From Casuarius casuarius (lineage: Eukaryota > Chordata > Aves > Casuariiformes > Casuariidae): DNA of 64,000 bases. How positions within the stretch are numbered: position 1 is the stretch's first letter; each line of letters opens with the position of its first letter. Where the stretch lies: contig PTFA01000011.1 of NCBI GenBank assembly GCA_003342895.1, positions 6,047,024 through 6,111,023 of the forward strand, read 5' to 3'. The translations under genes were made by a program, and so were the position numbers. Below are positions 1 to 9,900 of the stretch, in pieces. The notes under the pieces were generated by a model, which was not told the origin of the DNA, made no database searches, and saw only the letters and a program-made list of their open reading frames with translations.

Positions 1-39
1 ACCGGGAAAACGCCGGGGAAGCCCCGTTCAGACGCAGAG
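1..39 (+). CDS. Partial exon (5' part outside window) of an unidentified gene
   Basis: The first 39 bases are GC-rich with several CpGs, unlike the AT-rich DNA that follows, and are followed by a usable splice donor (GAG then GTAATA at 40). Read with codons starting at position 2 the segment has no stop and leaves two bases at the junction. These join in phase with the exon at 1117-1194. In this reading it gives a basic, Pro/Gly/Arg-containing stretch (PGKRRGSPVQTQ, then Ser across the junction). The same bases are also open in the frame that continues through 188, so the frame is not settled. It could equally be a 5' untranslated exon. I do not recognise the protein. Confidence 0.4.
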
Positions 40-47
40 GTAATAAA

Positions 48-188
48 TGCTCCAAAACGACCATCGTATGCCTTGTGTTTGTGTATCTGTCCCTGCTGGG
101 AGTCCAGGCGGTGCCCCTGCCTCACCCTTACCCCTATAGTATGAAATGTCTCAGTGATGAGGAATCTAAAGAAGAGAAAATTCACATA
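48..188 (+). other. Open frame with signal-peptide-like sequence, no in-frame ATG
   Basis: Codons in the frame starting at position 3 stay open to a TGA at 207-209. From 48 they encode a strikingly secretory-like segment. A Lys-containing start (CSKTTIV) is followed by about 15 hydrophobic residues (VCLVFVYLSLLGVQA), a plausible signal-peptidase site after VQA, then a Pro-rich VPLPHPYPYS and an acidic/basic stretch with one Cys (KCLSDEESKEEK). No ATG precedes it in frame. An ATG at 47 is one base out of register, with a run of four A between it and the hydrophobic part. A one-base error or mutation there would explain this, but that is inference. It could be coding (with error), a pseudogene, or chance within an intron. 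Confidence 0.35.
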
Positions 189-1116
189 AAAGTAACTGAA
201 TGCTCATGATCATCATAATTTATTTGTTTTAATTCATGTTATTGCAGATAGCTGAGGATACTGATGTATGTATTTCTGCTATAATACTATTGTAAATTTG
301 TCTATTTCTAGTCATTCACATTTGGAAGTACCCCGGGGCAGTTTTTTTCTATTCCTTCTATTTAGCCCTATGGCCTTATCACATTCTAAAGAACAAAATT
401 CAGTGTGTTGTTCTCTCATCTGCTGAAAACGTTAAAGGAATAGAACATTAATATATACCCACAGTACTGCCAATGAAACCTTCCNGTAAACATCATCTAT
501 ACTAAGCAAAGGCACTGAAAAAAAAACATTAAAAAGTCACTGCCTGTTATTAATTACTGGTTTAATAAAAGTAAAACATATTAAATTATATTAATAAAAA
601 TGAGAAGTATTTCTCATGCCTTTATAAAGTTAAGTGGTATTATTTACTGACACAACAAAAAAATTATGTATCCTGTTTTAATAAGCAGAGCTCAGTGCCA
701 GTAAGCTTAAAAAAGGAAGGAGATCAAACAGATGAAGTTTATTGTTGATATCATGGCTCTAATAACTCCAAACTTTATTTTTCATTAAAAAAAGCAAATC
801 AGGAAAGCACATACTTTATGCAGTATTAGTATCTTTCTCATGCTCTGTCCAATCTTCCATTTAAAACACAAACATGAGAAAATTTATCAATATCTGACAT
901 GCGAACCACATCAGATAATTTGATAACTGAAAATATAAATGATTAGTAGAATTAAAAGCATTTTAATAGGAAAAGTTCAGTTTAGAAATGTGTAACATAT
1001 ATAGAGGTAGATGTTTATTTTACAGTTAGTGAATAAAAGTTAACAGAAGAATTTTTTTATAGCAGCGTAACGTTTGGTACAGAACATTTTGTTTCATTCT
1101 CCCTCTCTTGTTGTAG
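189..1116 (+). other. Probable intron, no other feature seen
   Basis: AT-rich sequence with many stops in all frames between the left-edge segment and the exon at 1117. It ends with a good acceptor: a pyrimidine-rich stretch around 1098-1113 followed by TAG at 1114-1116. One ambiguous base lies at 485. No repeat was recognised. Confidence 0.4.
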
Positions 1117-1194
1117 CAAAGTGTACACAGAATCCTGTAATGTAGCGGGACACTGCACAGATTCACAGGGATGTTTCCACTATGACGATAGAAT
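1117..1194 (+). CDS. Internal exon, cysteine-rich, unidentified gene
   Basis: A 78-nt exon bounded by a pyrimidine-tract acceptor (CTCTCTTGTTGTAG) and a consensus donor (GTAAGT at 1195). Only one of the three frames is open: one base completes the previous codon, 25 full codons follow, and two bases are left over. The product contains three evenly spaced cysteines, C-x5-C-x5-C (within ESCNVAGHCTDSQGC), then FHYDDR. This suggests an extracellular disulphide-bonded or metal-binding segment. The donor phase fits the next exon at 1934, which gives a clean stop soon after. Base composition is less AT-rich than the flanks. I do not recognise the family. Confidence 0.6.
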
Positions 1195-1933
1195 GTAAGT
1201 ACTAACTATATCCGAAAGGGAAATATTCAGCTTCAGTTAGCTGCTTAGGCCATTCCACAAGTTACTGGTAGCTACTGTTAAATAATGTATTGACTTTGCT
1301 CTTCCAACATTTATGATTTAATATTTTCAGGTTTCTTGTTCTATGTGCTAAAGTTAGTTTAAAAAGGGAAAGGAACACAGAATACTACTAACCAAATGGT
1401 TTTGAAGCAAGTAATTCTGTTTCTGGCTGAAAGGGAGGAATATTTGCTTATGTATAAATTCTTCACTGTGATGGACAACTACTGCCTCTTTCCCACTGAT
1501 AGGAAAAAAAATCTATTTGGCAGCTTCCCTCAGAGACTAATGGAGACCTTTGGGTTTCAGAGCATCCTACTTAACAATCCTGTTCTAATTACAGAGGATG
1601 TTGGTAACTTATACAGAATTACTCTCTTCAACCACTGATGAAATGACACAGTGATGAAGCAGGAAGGAAAGCAACCACAGTCTGATGCAAAATAGTAATT
1701 CAGTTCTTATGTCCTGAGGTTTGAAGAATCTTTGAACTACTGTTGTGAAGTTCTGGGTGAATTAAAGAGAAAATGTGCTGCAGTAGTTTTACAAATTTTT
1801 GAATGCATAAAACTGCTGGGTCTTCCTGAACTTCTGTAGTTTACATGAATGCAGACGGCAGGAGAAAAAGGAGGATGGAGGCTCATGTGAGATTCAACTT
1901 ATCTAATAATTCTGTATTATTTTTCTTTTCAAG
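1195..1933 (+). other. Probable intron
   Basis: Lies between the GTAAGT donor at 1195 and a pyrimidine-rich acceptor ending AAG at 1931-1933. It contains an 80-codon open stretch at 1396-1638, which I take as chance because it has no recognisable motif and no splice context. Nothing else was seen. Confidence 0.45.
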
Positions 1934-1967
1934 GAGACTGGAGGCACAGAAACAGAAGAAATCATGA
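1934..1967 (+). CDS. Terminal coding exon, basic C-terminus, unidentified gene
   Basis: Follows a strong acceptor (TTTTTCTTTTCAAG). Its first base completes the ATG codon split across the previous junction. It then reads RLEAQKQKKS and a TGA at 1965-1967. The Lys/Gln-rich end after a Cys-rich segment resembles the heparin-binding tails of some secreted proteins, but this is only an analogy. The in-phase joining of this exon to 1117-1194 is the main argument that both are real. Confidence 0.55.
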
Positions 1968-2520
1968 AACACAGTCTACCTGCTTTTCAGTTTCAGGTTC
2001 TTACGATCCACTTCTAGATATATAGNATAGCAATAGCTGTTATTATTTTTAAAGAGCCTAAAAGTGTACTCAGCAATCACAGCCTGAGATGTGCTTTGCA
2101 AATCTTATGTTCTGTGTTAAGCAGCCATCATGAAACAAAGCTTTCCGTTACTTATTTTGACACTCTTTTCGACAGCAAATCTTGACACTACTACCTCTAC
2201 TTTCTTGCCCCAGCATTAGATTATTGCAATTCGCTCCTATTCTTAAGTGATTTCTTTAAAGACACCCAGTTAGCCAAGGTGGTCCCTATCATAAAAGAAT
2301 TCCAAAATTATGGCTAATATTTTTTAATATACAAAAGCTTCCACATTTCTTCAGAATGGCAAAACCTACCTAAGCCATTTCCTTCTCGTTTTTAATCCTA
2401 ATGGTTGATACTGCTTGAGCGATTAACATAGGAGCCAGTAGATAAATACATATATAATTAATGTAGAACAAAATTATTGCATTGTTCTATAAAAAAATAA
2501 ACAAGAGATATCTAAAATTG
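1968..2520 (+). other. Likely 3' untranslated region
   Basis: AT-rich sequence after the stop at 1965-1967. It has no continuing frame and ends near a canonical AATAAA at 2496-2501. The cleavage point is not visible. One ambiguous base lies at 2026. Confidence 0.4.
2496..2501 (+). promoter_or_regulatory. Candidate polyadenylation signal AATAAA
   Basis: Canonical hexamer about 530 bases after the putative stop of the left-edge gene. In AT-rich DNA this hexamer also occurs by chance, so the assignment rests on its position only. Confidence 0.3.
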
Positions 2521-2707
2521 ATACACCTTTCTTAAACTGAATCCATGTATCCACAGGTAATTTATAAGACCCTGTGACTGTGTAAACATGGTAAGCTCTC
2601 TCTACTCTACGAAATTTTGTACAACACGTTACCTTATTAAATAGTTCTTAAAACTGAATGACTTACTGAAATATTCTATATTTTCCTACACCGAAATGGG
2701 ATGAGAG

Positions 2708-2744
<37 letters not shown>

Positions 2745-4119
2745 GTAACCATCACCATGAAAGAATAACAAATCTTTAAAAGTAATCTTTAAATCCTAAA
2801 CCTTTAAGTCTTGAGGTTTCTTACTAGTAAAAACTCTGAAGTGGTAGTAAGAATGAAATGCAGTTGCTTAAGGTATAGACATCTACTGCCCTTTGACATA
2901 CACATACAGACCTACAGGTATAGTAAAGGACTATAGGTAGCTCTCACCCTTCCAAAGAAGCAGTGCTCCAGAGTCCTAATGTGTTTAAAAGTGCAGTAGA
3001 CACATATGCTTAGGCAACTAAATCCAACCTTAAGAAATATAACTGTAAGTAAGTGTCATTAAGCATAGTTTGACATCATTATTAACTTTCTCTTTATCCA
3101 AATGGCATCTGTCAATGATGCCTAGAAACTGCCCAACAATAACAAAATGCTGTATTCCTCTTACACTTGTTGCTTTTTTGACCACATTATATAATTTTAT
3201 GAAGCTAAGTCTCTAAACAGTTAGTTTATCTTCTATCAGAAATTTTAAAAGCATCTCATCTGGTACAATGAATGGGATTCTTTTAAACTTTATTGTCTGG
3301 GGGATGCATTTTCAAGATTTGCTTTCTTCAAAATATTCTCCTAAAACATGTTTCAGGGAATTTTTCAGTTAACACATTCCTTCAGAGACCTTACGCAAGT
3401 TCTGACCCTGAATTAGGTCTGCTGAACATTTTTTGCGTAGTACATAAGGACCTGTAGTCCAGGCAGAGCTGGATAGGGATAAGCAAACTATGTGATTTCA
3501 GCGTGAGAGACTGGTGGTAGACAGAGATCTGAAATTAGGAGGATTGCAGTTGGGCAGACAAAAATTATGGGCATTTGATCAAAAGCAATAGAGCTGTTAC
3601 TGCTTCAGAAATGACCAGCAGTCATCTATAGCTCTGTAACTGACAGGGTGCACGTTCTCATACACTCATATACTATAAAGTATAATTTTTAACTCAACAA
3701 TTAGGGCAAGTAGAAGCAAAAGCACAGTCACTACAGTGGACTTCTGCTAATTTGCTAAATGGTGGTAATTATCATTTATCTGGGCCTGCTGAAGCAGCAG
3801 TTCTCCCATGAGAGAAGACAATACCTACCACTCATGATTTTGATATAAATTACAGTTGCCAACTTGGACCTAATCACATTTTTGCTGAGCTCACCTTTGT
3901 CTAAAACAAGGTATAATAATTTAAAATTTGATAAGTTAGGTTTTCAAAAATATCAGACATATATCCCTAACATTTATCTTCATATGATACGATCTTTTCA
4001 TTTCAAAGTTTGGTATGCTTAACCTAGCTTTTTTTTTTAGCATTTTTAATCTTAAATTTTATTGCTGCAGAGTATAATTGTCTTTATTACTGAATAATAG
4101 GAAAACAGACAACTCACTA
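2521..4119. other. Non-coding stretch, nothing recognised besides the TG run
   Basis: AT-rich sequence with frequent stops. I see no exon with paired splice sites and no mobile element apart from the microsatellite at 2711. Confidence 0.5.
2711..2742. repeat. (TG)16 microsatellite
   Basis: Uninterrupted TG dinucleotide run of 32 bases; likely length-polymorphic. Confidence 0.97.
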
Positions 4120-4470
4120 TTCCTCGCAGTACAAAACTAGAAAACAGTACATGACATCATTAAGTAGTGGAGGGTGGGATTAGTCCTTTTTCCGCACAAT
4201 GCATAGCCAAACTGTGCAAGTCATTACCACAGACAGTTGTGAATGCCAAAAAAAGTAGACAGATTTTACAAAAAAGAGATTAAATTCCTGGAGGAAAAAT
4301 CTCTCAAAGACTTTTGAGCAGAAAGATACAACCTGTAGCTCAAGAAAACGCTAAACCACAGGGTCCAAGGAATCTGAGAAGATAAACAGACNGATGTCTT
4401 ACTGTCTGTTCTCTTGGTCTTTTGCTGCTTTCCTAAGGATCTTTAACTGGCCACTGCCAGAGAACATATA
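4120..4470 (+). mobile_element. Old CR1 LINE fragment (3' region)
   Basis: The order of motifs follows the 3' part of older amniote CR1 elements. There is a CGCACAATGCATAG segment, then 'tcattaccacagacagttgtgaatgcc' split across 4221-4247 (ancestral: ctcattgccacaggatgttgtggatgcc). Next come 'ttcctggaggaaaa' at 4285, 'aagatacaacctgtagctca' near 4324, 'ctaaaccaca' at 4351, and 'actggccactgccagaga' near 4445. It has many substitutions and small indels, so it is much older than the copy at 6700. Boundaries are approximate, and the left end could lie some tens of bases either way. No coding capacity remains. Confidence 0.78.
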
Positions 4471-5264
4471 TTTTTTAATATATTTATAAATATTTTATAA
4501 AATATTTATATTTTATATAATGATTCTGTAAGAATTAATAACCAAATGACAAAGTTGAACACTGACATGAAACAGATTTTATTCTTTAATCTCTTTCCAC
4601 TTCGCCTCAGTCTGGTTAACATTAATGTGTGCAGACAAGTCAAATGCTGGGAAGACATAGGTAGGCAGTAAAAACCTAAACTTTGTTTCTGACGTTTTTC
4701 AACTGAGAGATAGTCCTAAAAACCTTCAGAAATAAAAATCTGGCAAAAATAGCAAGCCTCAAAATACCTTAAATCTAACAAAAAATACTTGAAAAACAGA
4801 TATAAGGCAACAAGATGATAGTAGAAAACAATGTGGAAGATGTTAGTCTGCTACCCTAAGGAGACCTCAAGACTGAAGTAACTTCAAGGATGCAAATGGA
4901 CATCCACAGCATTTGTTAGACTGAATAATGTACAGAAAGCAAAGATACATGAGAAGAATAAAAGCAAAGTGTTTTCTTTAAAAACAGAAGCAGAAATTAG
5001 CAGAATAACAAAAAGAGCTGTATGTCTACAGGAAACAGCGTCAGATCTGCATGACGCAGTTTTGACGTATGTTCCTGTTCTTGGTGCCTTCTGTTGGCTT
5101 TATCTGACACTAACGTCCCAAATCAGCCAATAAGAAACCTTAAACTCGGACTCAAGGAATTTGGTAGCAAGGATCTAGATGTTAGGAAAAATATTGGTAT
5201 TGGAACACTGCCAAATCTCCAGATTATTAATATGGCCAAAGTAAGATACCAAAGTATTAGAAGT
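4471..5264. other. Non-coding stretch with AT-rich patch
   Basis: Contains a low-complexity TATA/ATTT patch at about 4468-4521. The rest has no recognisable gene or repeat. Confidence 0.5.
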
Positions 5265-5382
5265 GATTGAAGAGCCTGCAGCATCAGGGACCTTTAAGAA
5301 CTGTTTGAACAATCATTAAGCGGGAACAACTTAGATATATCCTACCTTGGGACAGGGGATCAGAGAAGATGACATCTCAAAT
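5265..5382 (+). mobile_element. Diverged CR1 LINE fragment (3' terminal)
   Basis: The segment 'cctttaagaactg...gaacaatcattaag' is followed by 'tcctaccttgggacagggga' and 'agatgacatctcaa'. This reproduces the standard CR1 3' order: a tgaac/cattaag block, tcctgccttgggcagggg, then a tagatgacctct block. Divergence is high. It stops before the terminal short repeats. Orientation is plus, as for the two flanking CR1 copies. Confidence 0.72.
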
Positions 5383-6630
5383 CATTTACTGTTTTTTTCT
5401 TCGTTATAAAGCTGTGCCTCCCAAAGATACTAAGTGCAGGATCAAAAAAGAGTTGTCATCCTATGAAGCAATCCATGAACAGATTATTGGCTGGTCTCTG
5501 GATCAAAACTCAATACATCTGAAAGCCAGTGAACAAGAAAACTCGAAGTCGAAAATAATCAATAAGAAGTAGTGAGGGAATCCTAAGAGCCAGCCATTAG
5601 AAGTGGGACAGAGCATTTTACTGGAACAAACAGAAACCGCTACAAATGAACAGAACAGCATCAACCCTGTGTATCAGACCCGCGAAGGGAATGATTTAAT
5701 ATATATGACATGGTAAATAAGATGGAACATATTTTCTCAGAACTCTGTAACAACTACAAATTTTCCATTTCATTTGTCTTTGCATCTGGATCTGCCCTAC
5801 CGTTATCCACATTCGTATNTAAAACTGAGAAATAACACCTACAACATTCTGCACTGAAATTAAATTTATGCACATTGGCTACAGAGTCTTCTACTTTGAA
5901 AAGTTTTACCAGAGCAAGTATACATAGGATCCTGCACATTTGCTGGGAAGAAAAAAAGTTGTTGAGCAGCCATTTTTTGTAATAGGTAATACCTGCATGC
6001 ATGTATTTTAACACATACCAGCACAAACAGTTGGAAAAATATCTTCCTATGTCTAACGTGATTATGATAAAACATTCCCCTACCNTTTAACAAATAAATG
6101 GTTTCATTAATGTATTTTTTAGATATTTTTGGACAGTTTTGTTCTCTTGATCTCTCTTCATCTCTTTTCATCCTTTTTATCATTTGATTTCCACCAGGAC
6201 TCCTCAGACATACTGAAATCGCTGAACTGTTTACTGTTTTTAAAGATAATTGTTTCTGCCATATAGCACTATCTCCAGTACATATCCATCTTTTTTACCA
6301 TAGCAATAACCAACATCCAAGAACTCTACAAGGCATTAAACATTTAAGCTGTGACACTTTTAAGTAAGATATATTGAAGCACATTTTTGAGGGGTTTAAG
6401 TGCTAAACTTTTTTGTGTCATTGAGAAACTTTTGGAACACATTCCAAAATGGCATTACAGTAAGCAGATAAAAATCTGTGTTGATACATTTAAATCTGCT
6501 AATTTTTCTGTACAGTCTCGCTAGGTGACAGAAGTAGTGTAGTATATAGAAACACGTAATAGTTAATATCTGGGTTCTTCACTTTTTTATTAAAAAGAAT
6601 CATGCCCAACCTGAGAGTTAAAAAATGCTT
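5383..6630. other. Non-coding stretch, nothing recognised
   Basis: Holds several 60-105-codon open stretches on both strands (for example 5866-6183 minus). They overlap each other, are interrupted by ambiguous bases at 5819 and 6085, and show no family motif. I take them as chance. Confidence 0.5.
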
Positions 6631-6679
6631 GTGTTTGTTTGTGTTTGTTTGTTTGTTTGTTTGTTTGTTTGTTTGTTTA
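6631..6679. repeat. (GTTT)n tetranucleotide repeat
   Basis: About twelve GTTT units with one GTGTTT variant. It lies just upstream of a CR1 fragment with about 20 bases between them. Confidence 0.95.
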
Positions 6680-6699
6680 TAACAAGCATAAATTTAAAC

Positions 6700-6936
6700 A
6701 GGAGAAATTCTAACTAGATGTAAGGACATTTTTTTTCCCCCAAGAGGACAGCCAGGCAGCGGAGCAGGTGGCCCAAACTAGTTGTGCAGTCTCCGTCCTT
6801 GGAGGTTTTGAAGACCCAACTGGACAAAGCCATGAGCAATCTGGTCTGACCTCACACCAAACCCTGCTTGACCAGATGCTTGGACTAGAGACTTTCTGAG
6901 CTCCCTTCCAGTCTGAAATGTGCTGTGATCCTATAG
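6700..6936 (+). mobile_element. CR1 LINE, 3' end
   Basis: Clear avian CR1 3' end. It begins AGGAGAAATTC, then 'ggagcaggtggcccaa' and 'gtccttggaggttttgaaga'. It continues with 'ccaactggacaaagcc' and 'gagcaatctggtctgacctc', then 'ttggactagagactttc' and 'ctcccttccagtctgaaa'. It ends in a degenerate form of the CR1 terminal repeat (GTGATCCTATAG). It is 5'-truncated, as most CR1 copies are, with no open reverse-transcriptase sequence. It is the youngest-looking of the three CR1 fragments in this part of the window. Confidence 0.93.
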
Positions 6937-9900
6937 TAAGTTTATTCTTTGTATAAAACATCAAAAGCTGGTGTCAGCTTCTGAAGAGCTATTTGTTACT
7001 ACGGATTTATTTCATTTTCAGTATACAAATTGAAGAGTTAGCTTTGGTTACGTATCCATAATAGCCATTTCCAAAATACCATCTCATGCCTAAAAAGAAT
7101 TATCCTAAATATAGACAAGACTATTTGAGNCATTTAGAAGGCTTCATCTTACATCCAATTCTGCAGCCTCTTGTCCTCAAGTGGTTCATTTGGTTCTGAA
7201 AAGTATTTGCTTCTTAATGTGAAAAATGCAAATGTCTGATATAAGGCTATGCTGGTATTTCATTTACTTAAGTTAATCACTACTACCACAAAGTTTTCTT
7301 AAAACTTTATTTTTTTAACAAATTTTAAAAATAAGCATTTAATTTTGAAGGAAATTTATCAGCATCTATGGTTGTTCACTGTTACTATTATCTGCCATTC
7401 AAATAGATGTCAGGAAAAAAACCCACAGAGCAGCTGTGTTCTTTAAATAAGAACATAATTGATTGACAGTTTTATATAACCATTTTTTAACCAAAGATAT
7501 TTATGCCAAAGAGGAGCAACATTTGGGCAATGACAGGTCCGAGAGAGAGAGAGAGAGAGAGAGAGAATTGAAACTTCACACTTAAGAACCCTTTCTAATT
7601 GGCATTCTGCTCATCCTGTGCACAAAGGAGAATGTTTAAAATATTTAAACAGAAAAGTAAAGTTCAGCACAGTTCCAAGAGTATCCTGGGGAGAATAACC
7701 TGCAAAACCTAAGACTATGTTTCAACACTGAAGAGTGTTTCCTCTTGAAGAGGATACATCTTACAATAACGGGCAAAAATTTGATAATTCTTTTGCTCAA
7801 TCACATATACTAAATCTTTTCGCATGAAGCCATTATTTTCCACTCCCATTTGTATTTAAAAAGTTTGAAGAAATACTAATAGCAGAAGATGGATGATTCT
7901 TTTCTCTTTCTTCTCTCTCTTCAACTACGTAAAAAATGCTCAAGTCAGCTCCTGTGAAAACAAATGAATAGAAAAAAAACTAATAGTAAAATTGACTAAT
8001 AAATAATCATCTTTGAATACAGTCCCACAAATGGTTTGTATTAGCCACCCCCTGCTTCTCTGTTTATTAGCAACTTTTTGCTTTATATCTAGGAAATAAT
8101 GGATATTAATACCAACTTGTTGGCATGGGATAGTTTTCCCATCTATTCCACAGAGGGTCAGAGACAAAGCTAAACAAATATGGAAACAGTGTAAAAGTTG
8201 TTCTAGTTCAGATGGTAGCAGGCTTCCACAGAGACTTCCTTAATAAAACTAAGGAAGAGCAGACTGTAGTTTATAACCTCTCATACAGTGGATAATGCAC
8301 TAAAAGCATCATATATCTTTATTCAAAAGAAAGATAGTAAGTTCTCAGCCATGATCTAAGATCTATTTGAAAAGGAAAAGAAATGACAGGTGTGCTTATG
8401 AATTAGACAGAAATGAATAAGAAAAGAAAGATGACATTCATTCTACAATTTACTGCCAAGGGCTTCACCAGATGAGAAAATTAAATCATAGACAAAGGCA
8501 CATCATTTACATCTTTGTTTCTTTTTGGAAAGCCAAAGGATAACAGAGCAGGCTGTTATCCACGCAAAATAAAAATATTACGGCAAACTAACTCCTTCTC
8601 TTCCGAGAGTTTTTTTGATACTGTTTAGAAGTTTCTCTTTGAACCGTTATTTATAATCCTAATTCTGTTAAAAATGGTGAAAGAAAGGTATTAAGTTTCA
8701 AGAAGCCTATGAATCTTCTTCCCCTCTTTTCCTAGGTGAAACAAGGTGTGGTTTAGGACTCGGTTATGTGTTGTTTTTGAGGATGGCCTCTACAAATAAG
8801 TCAGTGATAAAGCCACTTGAAATATTAATTTACCTGAAATCCTTTGAGCCCAAACATTTCTATTGTTCACTTTCACTTGTATTTAGCACTCAGTAATAAA
8901 CAATCTATTACTGCAGGTATCTGATATTAAAATTGCATCTAATTCAGTGTTTTCCTCTTAGGTTTCAGGTTCAGGTACAACTAATTAATAGATCTTTAGA
9001 TTCCTCTTACCATTAAGTTTGAAGTTATCTAGACTATCTGTTATCTCAGAATCGCACATCTACCACATAAAGTCTATTAAGCTATGTTAGAAGAGAGGTA
9101 ACATTTTCAAAACTGCTNATATGAGTGCAAATGCCTATTTCAAATATGGAATATTAAATACTTAGGCGTTCCGAATGGAAGCCAAATTATTTAAAGTTTA
9201 TCTTAAACTCTTCAGTTACATGGTGAGCAAAGTTTAGAAGTCCTATTCTGTGCCTCACCAATAGCAATTCATACAGTTTCATATGCTGCAGTAGTGAAAG
9301 AAACGAGGAAACAAGGAAAATTGTTGTGGATGTGAAATACAACACAGATTATGCAAATGTTTTATTAAATAATTGGCCTTATTAATCCAGTTCATTGGCA
9401 TTAACGGAATCAAGTGTTTTCAAGTTATAATAGGGAAAAGATTTTTCAGACTTGGGAGTAATGCTTGTGTTCTGGATGGCAGACTACCTTGATTTTTGGT
9501 GGCACTATGACAAATGGGTTCAAGCCTTTTGTCTTCTTAATGAAAAAGAGTTGGGAGAGATTTGGATCTTAAAGGAAAGTCCATTAATGACTGTAATAAA
9601 ACAATGCTAATTTTTCTTGAGGAAGGTTATATTATCAGTTCTCAGTATTCCCTCCTACTATTGGAGTCACCCATTCTTGCAAAAGGTGGCCTAGGACTTC
9701 TGTCAAATTTGTGATTAAATTCCATATGGACTGTAAGGTCTGTTTATACCCAAATGGCTTTCTTTTTGGAAAATAAATAACTGCCATTACATTCTGGGCA
9801 AATATGATAATCCCATCCTGTTTGTAATGCTTATTATGGAAAACTGACGCATGATTTAGCCACTGGGGAACCTTTAATGGTGCGAGTAAATGGATATATT

